This document shows positions 14,101 to 24,034 of a DNA stretch of 64,000 nucleotides, piece by piece (position 1 is the first letter of the stretch; each line of letters opens with the position of its first letter). The translations under genes and the position numbers were made by a program. Origin of the DNA: Lepisosteus oculatus. Lineage: Eukaryota > Chordata > Actinopteri > Semionotiformes > Lepisosteidae. The DNA lies in assembly GCF_040954835.1 (NCBI RefSeq), contig NC_090714.1, positions 1,414,501-1,478,500 of the forward strand, given 5' to 3'. The notes under the pieces are model-generated. The model was not told the DNA's origin. It saw nothing but the letters and a program-made list of their open reading frames with translations, and searched no databases.

Positions 14101-16385
14101 TATACTACAATATAGTAGAACGTTCTGTACTGAAACCTTTCACCGTATCCTATAGAATGAGGTGTTCATCAGCTAAGCCCTGTTAACATCAAAGCCTCCT
14201 CCAGTTTGGCTTGAAGCTGCCTCTGAAACAGCTCATTTTGTATCAGCACGGTATTCAAACCCCAGCGGGGGGCATGTTAAAATTTATCAGTTAGCACAAA
14301 TCTGCAGAAATTGCCACGGTGATCTCGTAGTGATTTGGGGAATATCTCATCAGTGTGCTTCAAAGAAAAAAAAGAGCTTGGGAAGCAAAAAAAAAAGTAT
14401 CCGGTTCTAGAGTATGATTTATGTTTAGATGGAAAAAAGTAAATTCTTTAGCTGACAGCATAAATACATGCCATATATCTACTAGGCAGCAATGCGGGAA
14501 CTGTATCTCTGAGCCTTTCTGGGTCTGCTGATGCTCTTTCTGGAGCACGCAGTGTTGTTGGATTGAGCAGGGGGACCTGAGAGGAGCAGCTGTTTCTGTG
14601 AGCTCTCAGTGGCGGCTTGTGCTGCAGGGGTGGCAGGGAGAAGAAAGCTGTAGGTGTTCGCATGAGGCCAGGAAAGTAAGATGTGCCGCAGCTACGTTCA
14701 TCACTTTCGGGAAAAAGGACCATCAGAACACAGGTCTAAGGGTCTAATTGGCTGCCATGAAGGTAGACCAGTGTTAGGGTTGTGGTTCGAGCTGGGAAAA
14801 GGTTGGAATTTCCCACAGGGAGAAGCGGGTTGGTTCTCCTGGTGGTTCAAAAGGGGGGTAAAGCACAGTCTGGTTCCTATTTGGTTAGGATTTGAAAAGA
14901 AAAGCACAGTGCTGCTCTCCTTACGTTTAAGGTTAGGTTTACTGAGGAATCCAGTGATATTGGACCAAGCCAGGGTAGGAAGTTTTTTACACCATAGTTC
15001 GTCTGGTTATGATTTTATCCCTTGTTTTACAGTTCTTCACTGTGTATAGTAACAGTGATCTTCAGGTTACAACAAATAGGGTGCAAATACCCCATACAAA
15101 GGGTTAATGTGCATAGCTCCTTTAATGCCATGTTACTAGGCTAGGGTATTTGCTACACACACAAATCAGACATACCATTTCGCAGTGTTGTAGGTGCCAG
15201 AAATAGTGGATTTGTTTGTCAATCTGTCAAGTAAATGATTTATGACAGCATTAATGATTCCATCCAGAAGAACCTCAAAGCAAATTCCAACGTATAAAAA
15301 AAAAGACTCAAACATCAAAGCAGCAAAAACTGAAACAATCTAGAGCTGGTTACCTTCTGATCCCAATATAGAAATTTACCAATTCCTTTGCAATATAATT
15401 AAAACATCCTTGGTTTTGCTCTCTGTACAAAAGAAAGAAATCTATTGTCGTCTTGTTTCAAATAAGACTCCTGTTTCGTGGCAACATCTATAATTAACAC
15501 ATATTTTTAATGACAGGGACAGAAGCATAAACTCTGAAGCCAAGTTAAATCACTTTGATTACACACAGAAACCATCATGCTGATGTTATGATCTTTTCCT
15601 TTATGAACTAATATAGCAAACTGCTATTTTGCATGGGCAAAGGGGTAAAATGCTTTTGAAAGAGCCATTATTGGAGGTTTTGTGGACAATGATAATACTT
15701 TTGTAAGGTTCTGTGTTTTTCCTTGTATTAATTAAATTTTTACTGAAGGATCGGTAAAAATGGTTTATGTACGATATGTGTACTTTGTTGTGTTCTGCTA
15801 TTTGATGGGGGTGTGAACGAACATTTCACATTAAGCTAGTGGTGCTGTTTTCATCTATGTTTTTCATATACCAACATGTTTTGTAATCAGTAGTTTATTT
15901 ATTTGACCTGCCTTCCCATTGAGTCACTTTTGCGACACATTACAAGCCCCACTGCAATTTCAGTTTCCAAGTATACTGCAGGAGCTTCAGGACCGATTTA
16001 AGGGAGGTGTGACTAACTGTCATCACTGCAAGTTTGTAGGTGTCTGAGGAGTTGCAGCAGTCGCTGTTTTGCTGGGATCTGAGAGCGCTCTGGCCGATTC
16101 ATTCCCACCTTATTTCCCATTGAATCTGAGCTGCTGTGAACTGCTGTGGGGGGAAAATAGGCAAGTGACATGACCCAGGAACAATCCTGTGACGACTGAA
16201 TAAAAAACAAACGTTTCCTGCCTCTGTCATGCGCTCTGACGTTTTATTTTGGTGTTATTTTGTTATTACATCTCTTGTTGAGTGACTACTAGTCTTGTCA
16301 TTTTCTGAGCTGGACTCCAGCTGCCACCATTGTCCCATTGTTTTTATTTTATGGGACATGCTGTCTCAAAGCTATTGGATACTTT
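11180..16385. other. Anonymous non-coding DNA
   Basis: No gene is recognised. A GC-richer patch at 11400-11740 and another at 14480-15030 give overlapping frames on both strands (up to 122 codons). None resembles a known protein or has flanking splice sites I trust. The rest is AT-rich and CpG-poor. Confidence 0.5.
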
Positions 16386-16387
16386 CC

Positions 16388-16590
16388 AGACTGGGGCGCC
16401 TTCTGTATGAAGTTCACATATTCTCACTGTGTTCACTGGAGCTCCTCTGGTGTTTCTCCCACCTCTGAAAGACATGCTTGCAGGATTGATTGCTGTTTTC
16501 TGGATATGTGCCCTATGATCATCTGACAGCCCATCCTGGGATCAGACCCACCTTGCTCTCTATGCTTCTGCAGTAGGCTCTGAATTGCCA
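16388..16590 (+). repeat. V-SINE-like element, heavily diverged and 5' truncated
   Basis: The segment keeps the V-SINE central order: ttctgtatGaAGTTCACATatTCTC, then a tgttcactggagctcctctgg block, then tttctccCACctctgAAAGACATGCttgcagg. The tRNA-like head is absent. Mutations are dense, so this is an old copy. It is on plus, like the other four copies in this window. Confidence 0.6.
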
Positions 16591-17239
16591 CAACCTTTTA
16601 ATTTTTAATTTTTATTTTCCATTGAAGCTTTTGCTTACCTTTATTTTTTTTCAACCACAAAAGTGTAGTTTTTCCTAGGAATATTGACTACTAAGTGCTA
16701 CACATTTGTAATACAATAAAATGGTACTTGTTTGAAAGGGGGTGGATTCTTTTGCCCTATATACAGCATATGTTTATATACTCTATATACGCAAACAACA
16801 GGTATCTGCATTTCAGTTTCTTTTGCTTGCTTCTCCTGATTATATTGCATTTGGAGTCATACGATTGCTTCTATTTACTGTACTCTAATATCTCTTGCTT
16901 CCCTTTGTGCAATTGTATTGAGATAGATCAGCTAAAGCAATCAAGGAGAACATCACCTCTGTCAGCTCTGTGCATTTTCTTCTCTTTTTAAACCATAGGT
17001 AAGGGCCAGAACTGTCAAGCCACACTTCTGATGGTGAGCAACTTGGATAATTCATTAAAGCACGCTGTTCATCTTTTGCCTAAAATATCAGTAGGGAGTT
17101 TAACATCTATAGTATAATATCTGGAGTAATATATACAGGTAGTTATAAATAATCTCATTGATGTGCGTTTTACTTTATATAAAAAATAATATGATTTAAA
17201 ATGATAGGAAATCTATGGTCCCTATCTAGTTATGATCCA

Positions 17240-17443
17240 GGACATAATCTTAATTTTCCTGTCAAAATTATTAACCTCAGTGAATGTAACCCAAACTCAG
17301 CCATACAGTAGCCAACAATCTAAAGAGCAATTAATTTAATTTAATTTAAGGAGTGCCACAGAAAAAGCGAATATCAAAACCAATAATGACCAAATCCTTT
17401 GGTACTAATTCCTTTACTTTTCGCCCATATAAACTGACAAGAA
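17240..17443. repeat. Anonymous ~200-bp duplicated element, copy 1
   Basis: This block aligns by eye with 19020-19231. Shared blocks in the same order are 'cataatc.taatttgcct', 'tcaa.attattaa', 'gtgaat.taacc', 'gccacagaaaaag' versus 'gccagagaaaaag', 'aatgaccaaa.cctttggtac', and 'tttacttttc...catataaa'. The last blocks are nearly identical. A TTAAT run in this copy (about 17331-17350) is not matched in the other. No coding frame is shared. It may be a dispersed repeat, or a duplicated non-coding element under constraint. Confidence 0.7.
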
Positions 17444-17534
17444 GTCACCTTGAAAGCAGATTGTATGGCAAACTTTCAAAAAGTATTATTTTTTTCATAA
17501 AGGATAAACACATACTGTAATAAGAAAGGGGAGG

Positions 17535-17640
17535 TTCAGGCCCAATCAGCCCACAAAGCTAATTGATCCCAGGATCTAGTTAAGGATCTATTTCTTGAAA
17601 ACTAACAGGGTGTCGGCTTCAGCAGCTGCAGCCCGTTTTT
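17535..17640 (-). repeat. CR1/L2-type LINE 3'-end fragment, antisense
   Basis: The plus strand reads ggcccaatcagccc, agctaattgatcccaggatc, a ttcttgaaa block, and gtgtcggcttcagca. This is the order of the antisense 3' end of a LINE family widespread in non-teleost fishes. Two better-preserved relatives lie at 37150 and 46675. Only the 3' end is present, as expected for 5'-truncated target-primed insertion. Confidence 0.5.
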
Positions 17641-18717
17641 ACCGGCAAGAGTGGGATATATAGTTCTCGAGCATCTAGTAGTCCTAAAAATGCATTTATT
17701 ATATTTGCATCATTAAAATAATGCATTGCTTCATCGCTAGAAACTTCTGTCCATACTATGAAATAAATAGCAGTGCCGGTAGATGACTGTACAGTATAGT
17801 TCTGCGCAACAGTGAAAAATATCAATTGCAATCAAATAAACTAAATTTCATTTTAAAGTCTCACAGAGAGTGAAAGGACTAAAAGGAACTACACAGTCTG
17901 ATGAGTCTATGGACACACGACTCACACACTGTCCTGCCATTCACCAGGATGGTACCAGAACCATTCACAACTAACTGGTAGCAAGTCTTCCATTCTCATT
18001 CAATAGAAGAATGATAAACATTTTCAAATGTTTAGTTTAAAAATGACTTTTAGTACAACTATAATATAAACAGCTTACATAAATAAACGTAAATTGTTTT
18101 ATTTGTTTTTATTTGTTTTATTTGTGCAATTGTTTTATTTTGGTGTTAATCCTTGTGGCTGGGAGTAGACCCCAGAAAGCATCCCTTAGTTGCATGCATT
18201 CTTACAGAAATCAGCTTTTAATCAGCTGTGTAAATCAAGAACAACCTTTATCTGTGTTCCTCTCAATAAATTATTATTATTATTTTTCTTATTTGTGCAT
18301 TTTCCCACACTGCTCCATAGTACTGTGTTCAATCCAGCCATGTAACAGTTCTTATACAGTGCTTTATATTAGGATTTGAAAGTAAGAGCATTTTCCTTTC
18401 TAGACCTGCAAGGAGAAAACAGCTGACTGTTGTGTTGCTATTGATGTCTGGTGAACAAAAAAATAATAGTTTGCTGCTTGTAAAAAATTGAACATTAAAA
18501 ATGAATGTTCATATGAATGTGACTTATTCTTTTTGTCACAAAGCTGGATATGTGGTAGCGCTGCAGAAGAGGTTTCATGTTTTAATAATTTGTCATAGAA
18601 AGGAGTGTTCATTCACCGGCTTTTAAAAGCATTACTGTCTTTGTTGTAATGGTTATGATACCGCCCAGCTTTGCAAACTGAACTTGTCATTATTATTTTA
18701 ACTTACTTCTGTGTATC

Positions 18718-18864
18718 ATGCCTCCACTTTCTTCAGGTTCTACCCACAAGGGACATTACTCTTCCCAGTGCGTTGGGCTTTATGAATCCCCACACGGCCA
18801 ACTCCAAAACAGAACTCTTTCTGTTGATCAGACAACTTCTTTTTTGGGAAAACTGCTGAAGTAA
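18718..18864 (+). CDS. Candidate small ORF or terminal exon, unidentified
   Basis: An ATG at 18718 opens 48 codons (begins MPPLSSGSTHKGHYSSQCVG) ending at TAA 18862-18864. The stop overlaps an AATAAA poly(A) signal (18864-18869). A good acceptor, catgcctccactttcttcag, ends at 18736 inside the frame. The true unit may therefore be a terminal exon starting GTTCTACCC with the downstream 42 codons. Composition is less AT-skewed than the flanks. I do not recognise the product, and chance is a live alternative. Confidence 0.22.
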   Translation: MPPLSSGSTHKGHYSSQCVGLYESPHGQLQNRTLSVDQTTSFLGKLLK

Positions 18865-19019
18865 ATAAAAAGAGGAAGAATGCAATTTGGCAGAGTTAAG
18901 ACTTGATTTAAGCACAGCACACCTTGACTAATTAATTTGATAGTTTTTTCACAATGGAAAATAAGACTGGAGTTTATAGGGTTTATTTCAGAATTTTCCT
19001 TATTCTTTGTGTAAAAAGT

Positions 19020-19231
19020 AACCATAATCCTAATTTGCCTCTCAATATTATTAAGTGAATATAACCAGATCTTAGCCGTACAACCAGGATTCAAAGACCA
19101 AAAGAGCAAAATGGACAAAAGAAGCAATTAAATTTAAGACGTGCCAGAGAAAAAGAGAATATTAAAACAGAAAATGACCAAAACCTTTGGTACTAATTGC
19201 TTTACTTTTCTCTCATATAAATAGACAAGAA
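19020..19231. repeat. Anonymous ~200-bp duplicated element, copy 2
   Basis: This is the second copy of the element at 17240-17443, in the same orientation about 1.78 kb away. Its last 90 bases are the best matched. It lies directly upstream of the LINE insertion that begins near 19409. No coding or RNA-gene signature is visible. Confidence 0.7.
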
Positions 19232-19408
19232 CTTGGTCCATAACTGTCTCACTGTTAATCTCATCACTTCACCATGTCATTTTCTCTGCTTATATGATAT
19301 GATCCTCCGTGGCCAAGTAGTGCATTATGCCCTCTCAGAAGGGCCAGACACTTGCAAAGAAAATGAGGGCTATATGGCTTCACACCCCTGTGTTAGTTTA
19401 TTGTATAA

Positions 19409-20629
19409 GTGACATGCCTGAATGATTACCGCCCAGTAGCATTAACATCTGTGGTGATGAAATGCCTGGAGAAGCTGGTGTTGTCACACATCAACTCCTC
19501 CATCGCAGAGTCCCTGGACCCCCTGCAGTTCGCCTACCAGAACAACAGATCAGTGGATGATGCTGTCTCCCTGGCTCTGCATACAGCCTTGGAACACCTG
19601 GACACTAAGAACTCGTATGTGAGAATGCTGTTTGTGGACTACAGCTCAGCATTCAATTCCATCATACCCTGTCAACTGGTGACAAAGCTCAGGGGATTAG
19701 GTCTGTGAAACTCTGTCTGCAACTGGCTGCTGGACTTTCTTATCGAGAGACCACAGGTGGTGCGGATAGGCAATAAAACATCAACACCACTCACCCTGAG
19801 CACTGGAACCCCACAAGGCTGCTGTCTGAGTCCAAGGTTGTACTCCTTATTTACTCACGACTGCACAGCAAGACACAGCAATAACCGCATCATCAAGTTT
19901 GCCGATGACACCACTATAATAGGACTGATCAGTGATGATGACGAGTCCACTTACAGGGATGAAGTTGTACAGCTGCTTAGGTGGTGTCATAGCAATAACC
20001 TGGACTTGAACATAAAGAAAACGAAAGAGCTAATAGTGGACTTTCGGAGACACAGGCCACACACTCACAGCCCACTCAGTATTGATGGAACGGAAGTGGA
20101 AACAGTCACCAGCTTTAGGTTTTTGGGAATTCACATCTCTAAAGATCTAACCTGGACTGTGAACACTGACTCTATCATGAAGAAGGCTCAGCAGCGCCTT
20201 TATTTCTTGAGGTGCCTTAAGCGATGGGGGATGCCAATACATGTGTTGGTGAACTTCTACCGCTGCACTATCGAGAGCGTCCTCACCAACGGGATCACCG
20301 TGTGGTATGGCAACACCTCTTCGCGAGAAAGAAAGGCACTGCAGAGAATGGTCAATATGGCCCAGAAGATCATCGGCTGCGGTCTCACCGAGATTAAACA
20401 GCTCTTTGAGGACCGCTGCCGTGGTAGAATTCTGGCCATCACAGAGGACAGTCACCACCCTGGGCATGAGCTCTTCACCCCACTGCCCTCAGGCAAGAGA
20501 TATAAGAGCATACGGACACTTACCACTAGATTCTTCAATAGCTTCTATCCACAAGCAGTGAGACTGGCGAACACATTTAGCCATCCCCCTCGGACCACAC
20601 CCACACCATCACCATCTACCTCATTGTAA
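19409..20629 (+). pseudogene. LINE reverse transcriptase, truncated, one in-frame stop
   Basis: The frame encodes about 406 codons of a non-LTR reverse transcriptase. RT motif A is [11 protein letters not shown] and motif B is [12 protein letters not shown]. The catalytic FADDTT box lies at about 19898-19915, and a conserved C-terminal block reads [16 protein letters not shown] single TGA at 19706-19708 interrupts an otherwise continuous frame between LRGLGL and [11 protein letters not shown], where the family normally reads through. The endonuclease domain and 5' half of ORF2 are missing, so the copy cannot move by itself. The stop may be recent decay or a CGA-to-TGA change. Confidence 0.93.
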
Positions 20630-20875
20630 TTTATTTATTGTACGTCTCCAGTCATTGTTTACACGTCTGTATTGTTTACATTCAAACTGCCTGAATGTTT
20701 ACTTGCAATAGACAATTGTCTATTGTTTGTTTGTACATTGTCTTGATGCACTGTTTGCACGTTGTTTTGTTTTTTTACACTTGTTTTACAATCGAGAGAC
20801 TTTCTGTAAGTAAGAATTCCATTGTACCAGTACCGGTTACATATGGCAATAAAGTTCAAAGTTCAAAGTTCAAGT
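19409..20875 (+). mobile_element. L2/Rex1-type (CR1 superfamily) non-LTR retrotransposon, 5' truncated
   Basis: The copy starts abruptly inside the reverse transcriptase ([14 protein letters not shown]) and runs through the RT and C-terminal region to a 3' UTR of about 245 bases. It ends in AATAAA plus a short (AAGTTC)n tail (about 20848-20874). The truncated 5' end, intact 3' end and simple-repeat tail are typical of target-primed reverse transcription by elements of this group. I could not define a target-site duplication; a few bases (aagt) flank both sides. This copy is much better preserved than the LINEs at 50-53 kb, so it is a younger insertion. Confidence 0.93.
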
Positions 20876-20879
20876 AAAT

Positions 20880-21780
20880 GCTCCTCTGGCAGGAATTACA
20901 CTAACAAGACTTCAGCTGGGACACTCCATGCTCTCCAACCGTTTTCCTGACACCCGAGGATGAGGGGCTGATATTTCCTGAGCTCTTGTTCATGTGCCTC
21001 CTCTACCCTGAAGTTCCAGGGCATTGTCAGTTCAGGGCTCCCTGCTTTGTGTCTCTAGACCAAAAGACGATGTCTGGGATGACTTGTAAATAGTCAGACG
21101 ATGTGCCGACTACTTCCTCTGCACACTTGAGCTGCCTCTTTATATCTGCTTGCTTTTCCCAGTCGCTTGTTGTTGCGAAAATCCCTTTGTCCTTTGCCAC
21201 CTTTACCACACCCTCTCCTGGCCTGACAGTGGGTACAATAAGGGTCCTGGGTAAGCTGATCTGATCTCCTCTTTGCCATCTCTAGTTCGGCTCCCGGCTG
21301 TGTCAGTATCTGTTCATGTTGCCACCTAAATCTCCCATCAGACAGACCTGCTTGACGGAAGGAGAGCTCATTTTCTAGACTTGCTGGCCCTACACACTGT
21401 GTGAAATTAGGGCTTTCTACCAGCACCCATGTACAGATGAAACATGAAAGATGTATTTAGAAGTTCTTTACACAAAGAATTATGGGAAAACGGCACAGGT
21501 GATCCAGCCTTTTTTTTTAACCAACAGCCTGTCTTTTTTCATGCAATGGCTGCATGAGATTATTGAATCAAACTGATACCACTAATCAAAGGGCTAGATG
21601 ATCAAATATTGTCCTCTCATTTGAACTACTCATGTTCTTGTAACCTGTAATCTTGTAAAATGCAACTAGATTTCAAATACTAATAAGGATCAAATGTACT
21701 AACCGTGATTATTCAGCTGACCATGGAAAAAAATATGTTGAAAAATATAACTCATGGGGGCTTCTGTAAACAGGCTCCAT
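20880..21780. other. Non-coding DNA with a GC-richer block of unknown origin
   Basis: The part from about 20930 to 21430 is richer in G+C than its flanks and has overlapping minus frames, the longest of 110 codons (21094-21426). That frame has a Cys-His-Cys-Gly cluster (YCTHCQARRGCGKGGKGQ), but I cannot link it to a known family. It could be a degraded repeat or processed pseudogene. The rest is AT-rich filler before the promoter at 21.8 kb. Confidence 0.4.
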
Positions 21781-21907
21781 CTCTTTAACACGTTTTCACG
21801 TGGAGCCAAGAAAGCCAGTCTGTGGCCACGCCCACTCAAATGACATCTCTCGCAGGCCACGCCCCGCACACCTGTGCGCCAGGTTCTGCTGGAGAGAGCG
21901 GAGCTGA
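21780..21907 (+). promoter_or_regulatory. CpG/GC-box promoter of the plus-strand ncRNA unit
   Basis: Two GC-box-like elements (GGCCACGCCCAC and GGCCACGCCCCG) lie just upstream of CACACCTGTGCGCC. A purine-rich presumed first exon follows, ending at a good donor (GCTGA|GTGAGT, 21907/21908). No TATA box is visible at the expected place. The block ACGCCCCG..CACCTG..TGCGCC.GG recurs in inverted orientation at the minus-strand promoter near 25.2 kb. The transcription start is not determinable from sequence; I place it around 21860-21885. Confidence 0.5.
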
Positions 21908-22227
21908 GTGAGTTTGTTCTGCGTCTTTTACGATTTTTTTTTATTTTTCCTTTATTTGGATATAGATAAAATTTAAATCATGTAATTATGTAGTCTAAAC
22001 CTCTCAGGAGAAAGGGGTAAAACACCTATTTTCATTGGAATCTAAACAGCATTTTTTTGTTCACAAAATCATGCGTGTGCATTTATCCAAACACACAGTT
22101 ACCTACGTAAAATTGAAATGTTTTTCATTATTTTCCAGAGTTTGTTGTGTGATTCTGCTCTTACTGTATATTCTTGGTAACATTTTCGCTTGCAACTAAT
22201 ACTTTTAATTGGGCTTTAAATTTTTAG

Positions 22228-22550
22228 TTTAGTGTATTTGGGAAGGACATGATTCGCACTAAATACTGGGAGTATAAACGTAAGTATAAACAAAGTATAA
22301 ACATTTTATTTATTTCTTTATACTATCTTATTGAGATGTATTATATGCTCTCTGCCCTGGTGAAAACGCCGTTTGCTGCTGAGAAAACTTAGTTTTAAGT
22401 ATCTTTAAATGTTCTAAATGTGTTCTTGTGTTTCCAGTTTGGTGGCTTCCGGCAGGACGGACTTGGCTCAGCTGCTGAAATTATCTGTGTAAGTATAAAA
22501 CGTTTTATTCGTTTACACGTATCGTATTGAAGTACACTATATACTGCTAC
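22228..22550 (+). repeat. Tandem duplication of an exon plus donor-side intron (~210-bp unit)
   Basis: Exon A (22228-22279) and exon B (22438-22488) align: TTTAGTGTATTTGGGAAGGA versus TTTGGTGGCTTCCGGCAGGA, then CATGATTCGCAC versus CGGACTTGGCTC. Both continue into donors sharing GTAAGTATAAA(A)C. The intron starts also align (attttatttatttctttatac versus gttttattcgtttacacgta, then atattatatgctc versus actatatactgct). The exon-to-exon offset is 210 bases. A third, weaker intron-like block follows near 22540-22575. Similarity extends well beyond the splice consensus, so tandem duplication is a better explanation than convergence. Confidence 0.55.
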
Positions 22551-23359
22551 TGTTTGAAAACGTGATGCGCCTTGTTAAAAGAAGACAATAACTAGCCGAT
22601 ACTAGAGTTCTCCAGGGCAGAAGTGGTTTTAACCAGACAACACTGTAGGCCTGCTATTTATATTATCATTTTCTGCTAAAACTGAGATCACTGTCGCATT
22701 TTTAATGCGCATAATACAGATTCATTAGAAGCCGTTTTAGCTTCCAAATTGCATCACAGCAATGAAGATAACGGAACCTATAAAAATATGGATTGGTAAT
22801 TTGTGCGTTAAATACGTTGTTGCAGAAAAGACTATGGTAATCAAAATGGTTATGGTAAAAAAAATGCACATTAGTAGTAGTAGTTTATAATCGACACGCT
22901 GTAGCTGTATTGTGTTCCTGTATTCACACTTTAAATGTAACTGCTTCTATACCTTGTTGAACAGAACACTCTGTTGCACCAGGCTAATCGCTTTATTGCT
23001 ACTGTATCTTTTGAACGTGTGAATCAGTTCAGAAACTCGATCAAACTAGCTAGGATAATTTCGAGATCCTGTTTGTAACCGAAAGTTAATACTGATTTCT
23101 TTTGTTTTACAGGAATTGCAACAAAGTTCCAGTCTTCATTCCGGTCGCTGCCTCGGAGAAACAGTAACGTGCTGTGTGTTTCTGTATCTTAACTTGTAGT
23201 TGCTTGCAAATGTTTTCTTACTCTGTTGACTTGTAACACTATTTAGCGTTAATGTTGCCGTGCTTTGACACTTTGTAATTGAAATGCATGTTCATTTTCA
23301 CTTTGAAGCCTGTGCATCCGACGTATTGTAATGCTTTGTTTTGCATGCCATTTTCGCTC

Positions 23360-23365
23360 AATAAA
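23360..23365 (+). terminator. Poly(A) signal AATAAA of the plus ncRNA unit
   Basis: The canonical hexamer lies about 250 bases into the last exon. It is followed within 20-40 bases by the T/GT-rich tract ttgattttgttctttgattt, typical of a downstream element. Cleavage is likely near 23380. Confidence 0.55.
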
Positions 23366-23451
23366 TTGTTGATTGAACCTTGATTTTGTTCTTTGATTTC
23401 TTGTGCAGAGTTTTGTACCCCCTTGGCCCTGAAAACCCCCGGTGTTGGTGA

Positions 23452-23576
23452 GTTTTTTGGCGGAGAGATTTTGCTTACAGTTTGTGGCCGCAAGGGGACC
23501 CCCTATCGCTTTTTGACTTAAAAAGGTCAAAGGCTACCCCCTTTTTAAGCGTGTCCAGATTTTCCCGCCAAAAAAC
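23452..23576. repeat. Nested inverted repeats between the convergent units
   Basis: A perfect 12-base inverted repeat, GTTTTTTGGCGG (23452-23463) and CCGCCAAAAAAC (23565-23576), encloses a second perfect one. The inner arms are CTTAAAAAGG (23517-23526) and CCTTTTTAAG (23540-23549), with a 13-base loop. The outer arms start about 70 bases after the plus-unit cleavage site. The intervening DNA has several C5 and G4 runs. Function is unknown; possibilities are a transcription-termination structure, a palindromic mobile-element end, or a regulatory structure. Confidence 0.6.
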
Positions 23577-23970
23577 TTAGTATCTGGGGTTTCTCTCGGG
23601 GTCTGGTAGCAATCAAGCCGAGCCTCGCCCACCCCCCCTCATTGGAGAGGGGTAGGCGGGGGCTGGCTGATTGACCGCAGCTCTAGCCAGGCCCACTCGC
23701 TCCCGGCAGGAGAGGATGGCAGGTTGGTGGTGGCTTTGGTCCCTGCAGAGAGGCAGGTCTCCTGGGGTGTGGACTTAGAAAGCTGTCAGTTGCAACTGTG
23801 ACTGATAGGCTGAGTCCGCCCTGGGTGCCTCCTCTCTCTCGGGCCGAGGCCATCTCCAGCCTGCCTTCCCCTCCCCCCAGGGCTAGACCCACGCTCCCTC
23901 CTAGGGACCCTATTCCCCCCAGACTATCTAAAAAGGCGGGCGTCCTCGCACTTTTCCAGGTCAGTGCGAT
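23577..23970. other. GC-rich spacer between convergent transcription units
   Basis: This stretch is C/G-rich with polypyrimidine and polypurine runs (cccaccccccctc, ccttcccctccccccag). It contains open frames on both strands that continue past it but look compositional rather than coding. A 15-base word (tatctggggtttctc, near 23580) recurs as its reverse complement near 24430 inside the minus unit's last intron. I see no RNA-gene signature. Confidence 0.45.
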
Positions 23971-24013
23971 GGGTTGTCGCCTTGCGGTGCGTGGCGCACG
24001 CGCAAGACAACCC
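23971..24013. other. Near-perfect 43-base hairpin just past the minus-unit poly(A) site
   Basis: The arms pair as gggttgt (23971-23977) with acaaccc (24007-24013), cttgcg (23981-23986) with cgcaag (24001-24006), and gtgcg (23987-23991) with cgcac (23995-23999). A 3-base bulge, a 1-base bulge and a tgg loop remain. That is 18 pairs, mostly G-C. It lies about 20-60 bases downstream of the likely cleavage site of the minus ncRNA unit, so it could act on 3'-end formation or be part of a short structured RNA. Confidence 0.6.
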
Positions 24014-24034
24014 TTCACACCTTCGAAAACACAG

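Larger units (their letters stand above)
21860..23385 (+). ncRNA. Predicted spliced, polyadenylated non-coding transcript (plus unit)
   Basis: The inferred exons are: first exon to 21907; exon A 22228-22279; exon B 22438-22488; last exon 23113 to about 23382. Donors are A|GTGAGT, C|GTAAGTATAA and T|GTAAGTATAA. Acceptors are ctttaaatttttag, ttcttgtgtttccag and tttcttttgttttacag. AATAAA is at 23360-23365, followed by a T/GT-rich tract. The longest frame I see across the spliced exons is 23 codons from an ATG in exon A, so I treat it as non-coding. No C/D or H/ACA snoRNA boxes were convincing in the introns. The AT-rich introns keep many CpGs, suggesting germline hypomethylation. The model is inferred from splice consensus alone. 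Confidence 0.5.

Noticed and set aside
20147..20561. Minus and other-frame ORFs inside the LINE
   Set aside because: Shadows of the reverse transcriptase frame on plus.
21094..21426. Zinc-knuckle-like protein (minus frame with CTHCQARRGCGKGG)
   Set aside because: The cysteine/histidine spacing does not match a CCHC knuckle, and no neighbouring gag- or pol-like sequence is recognisable.
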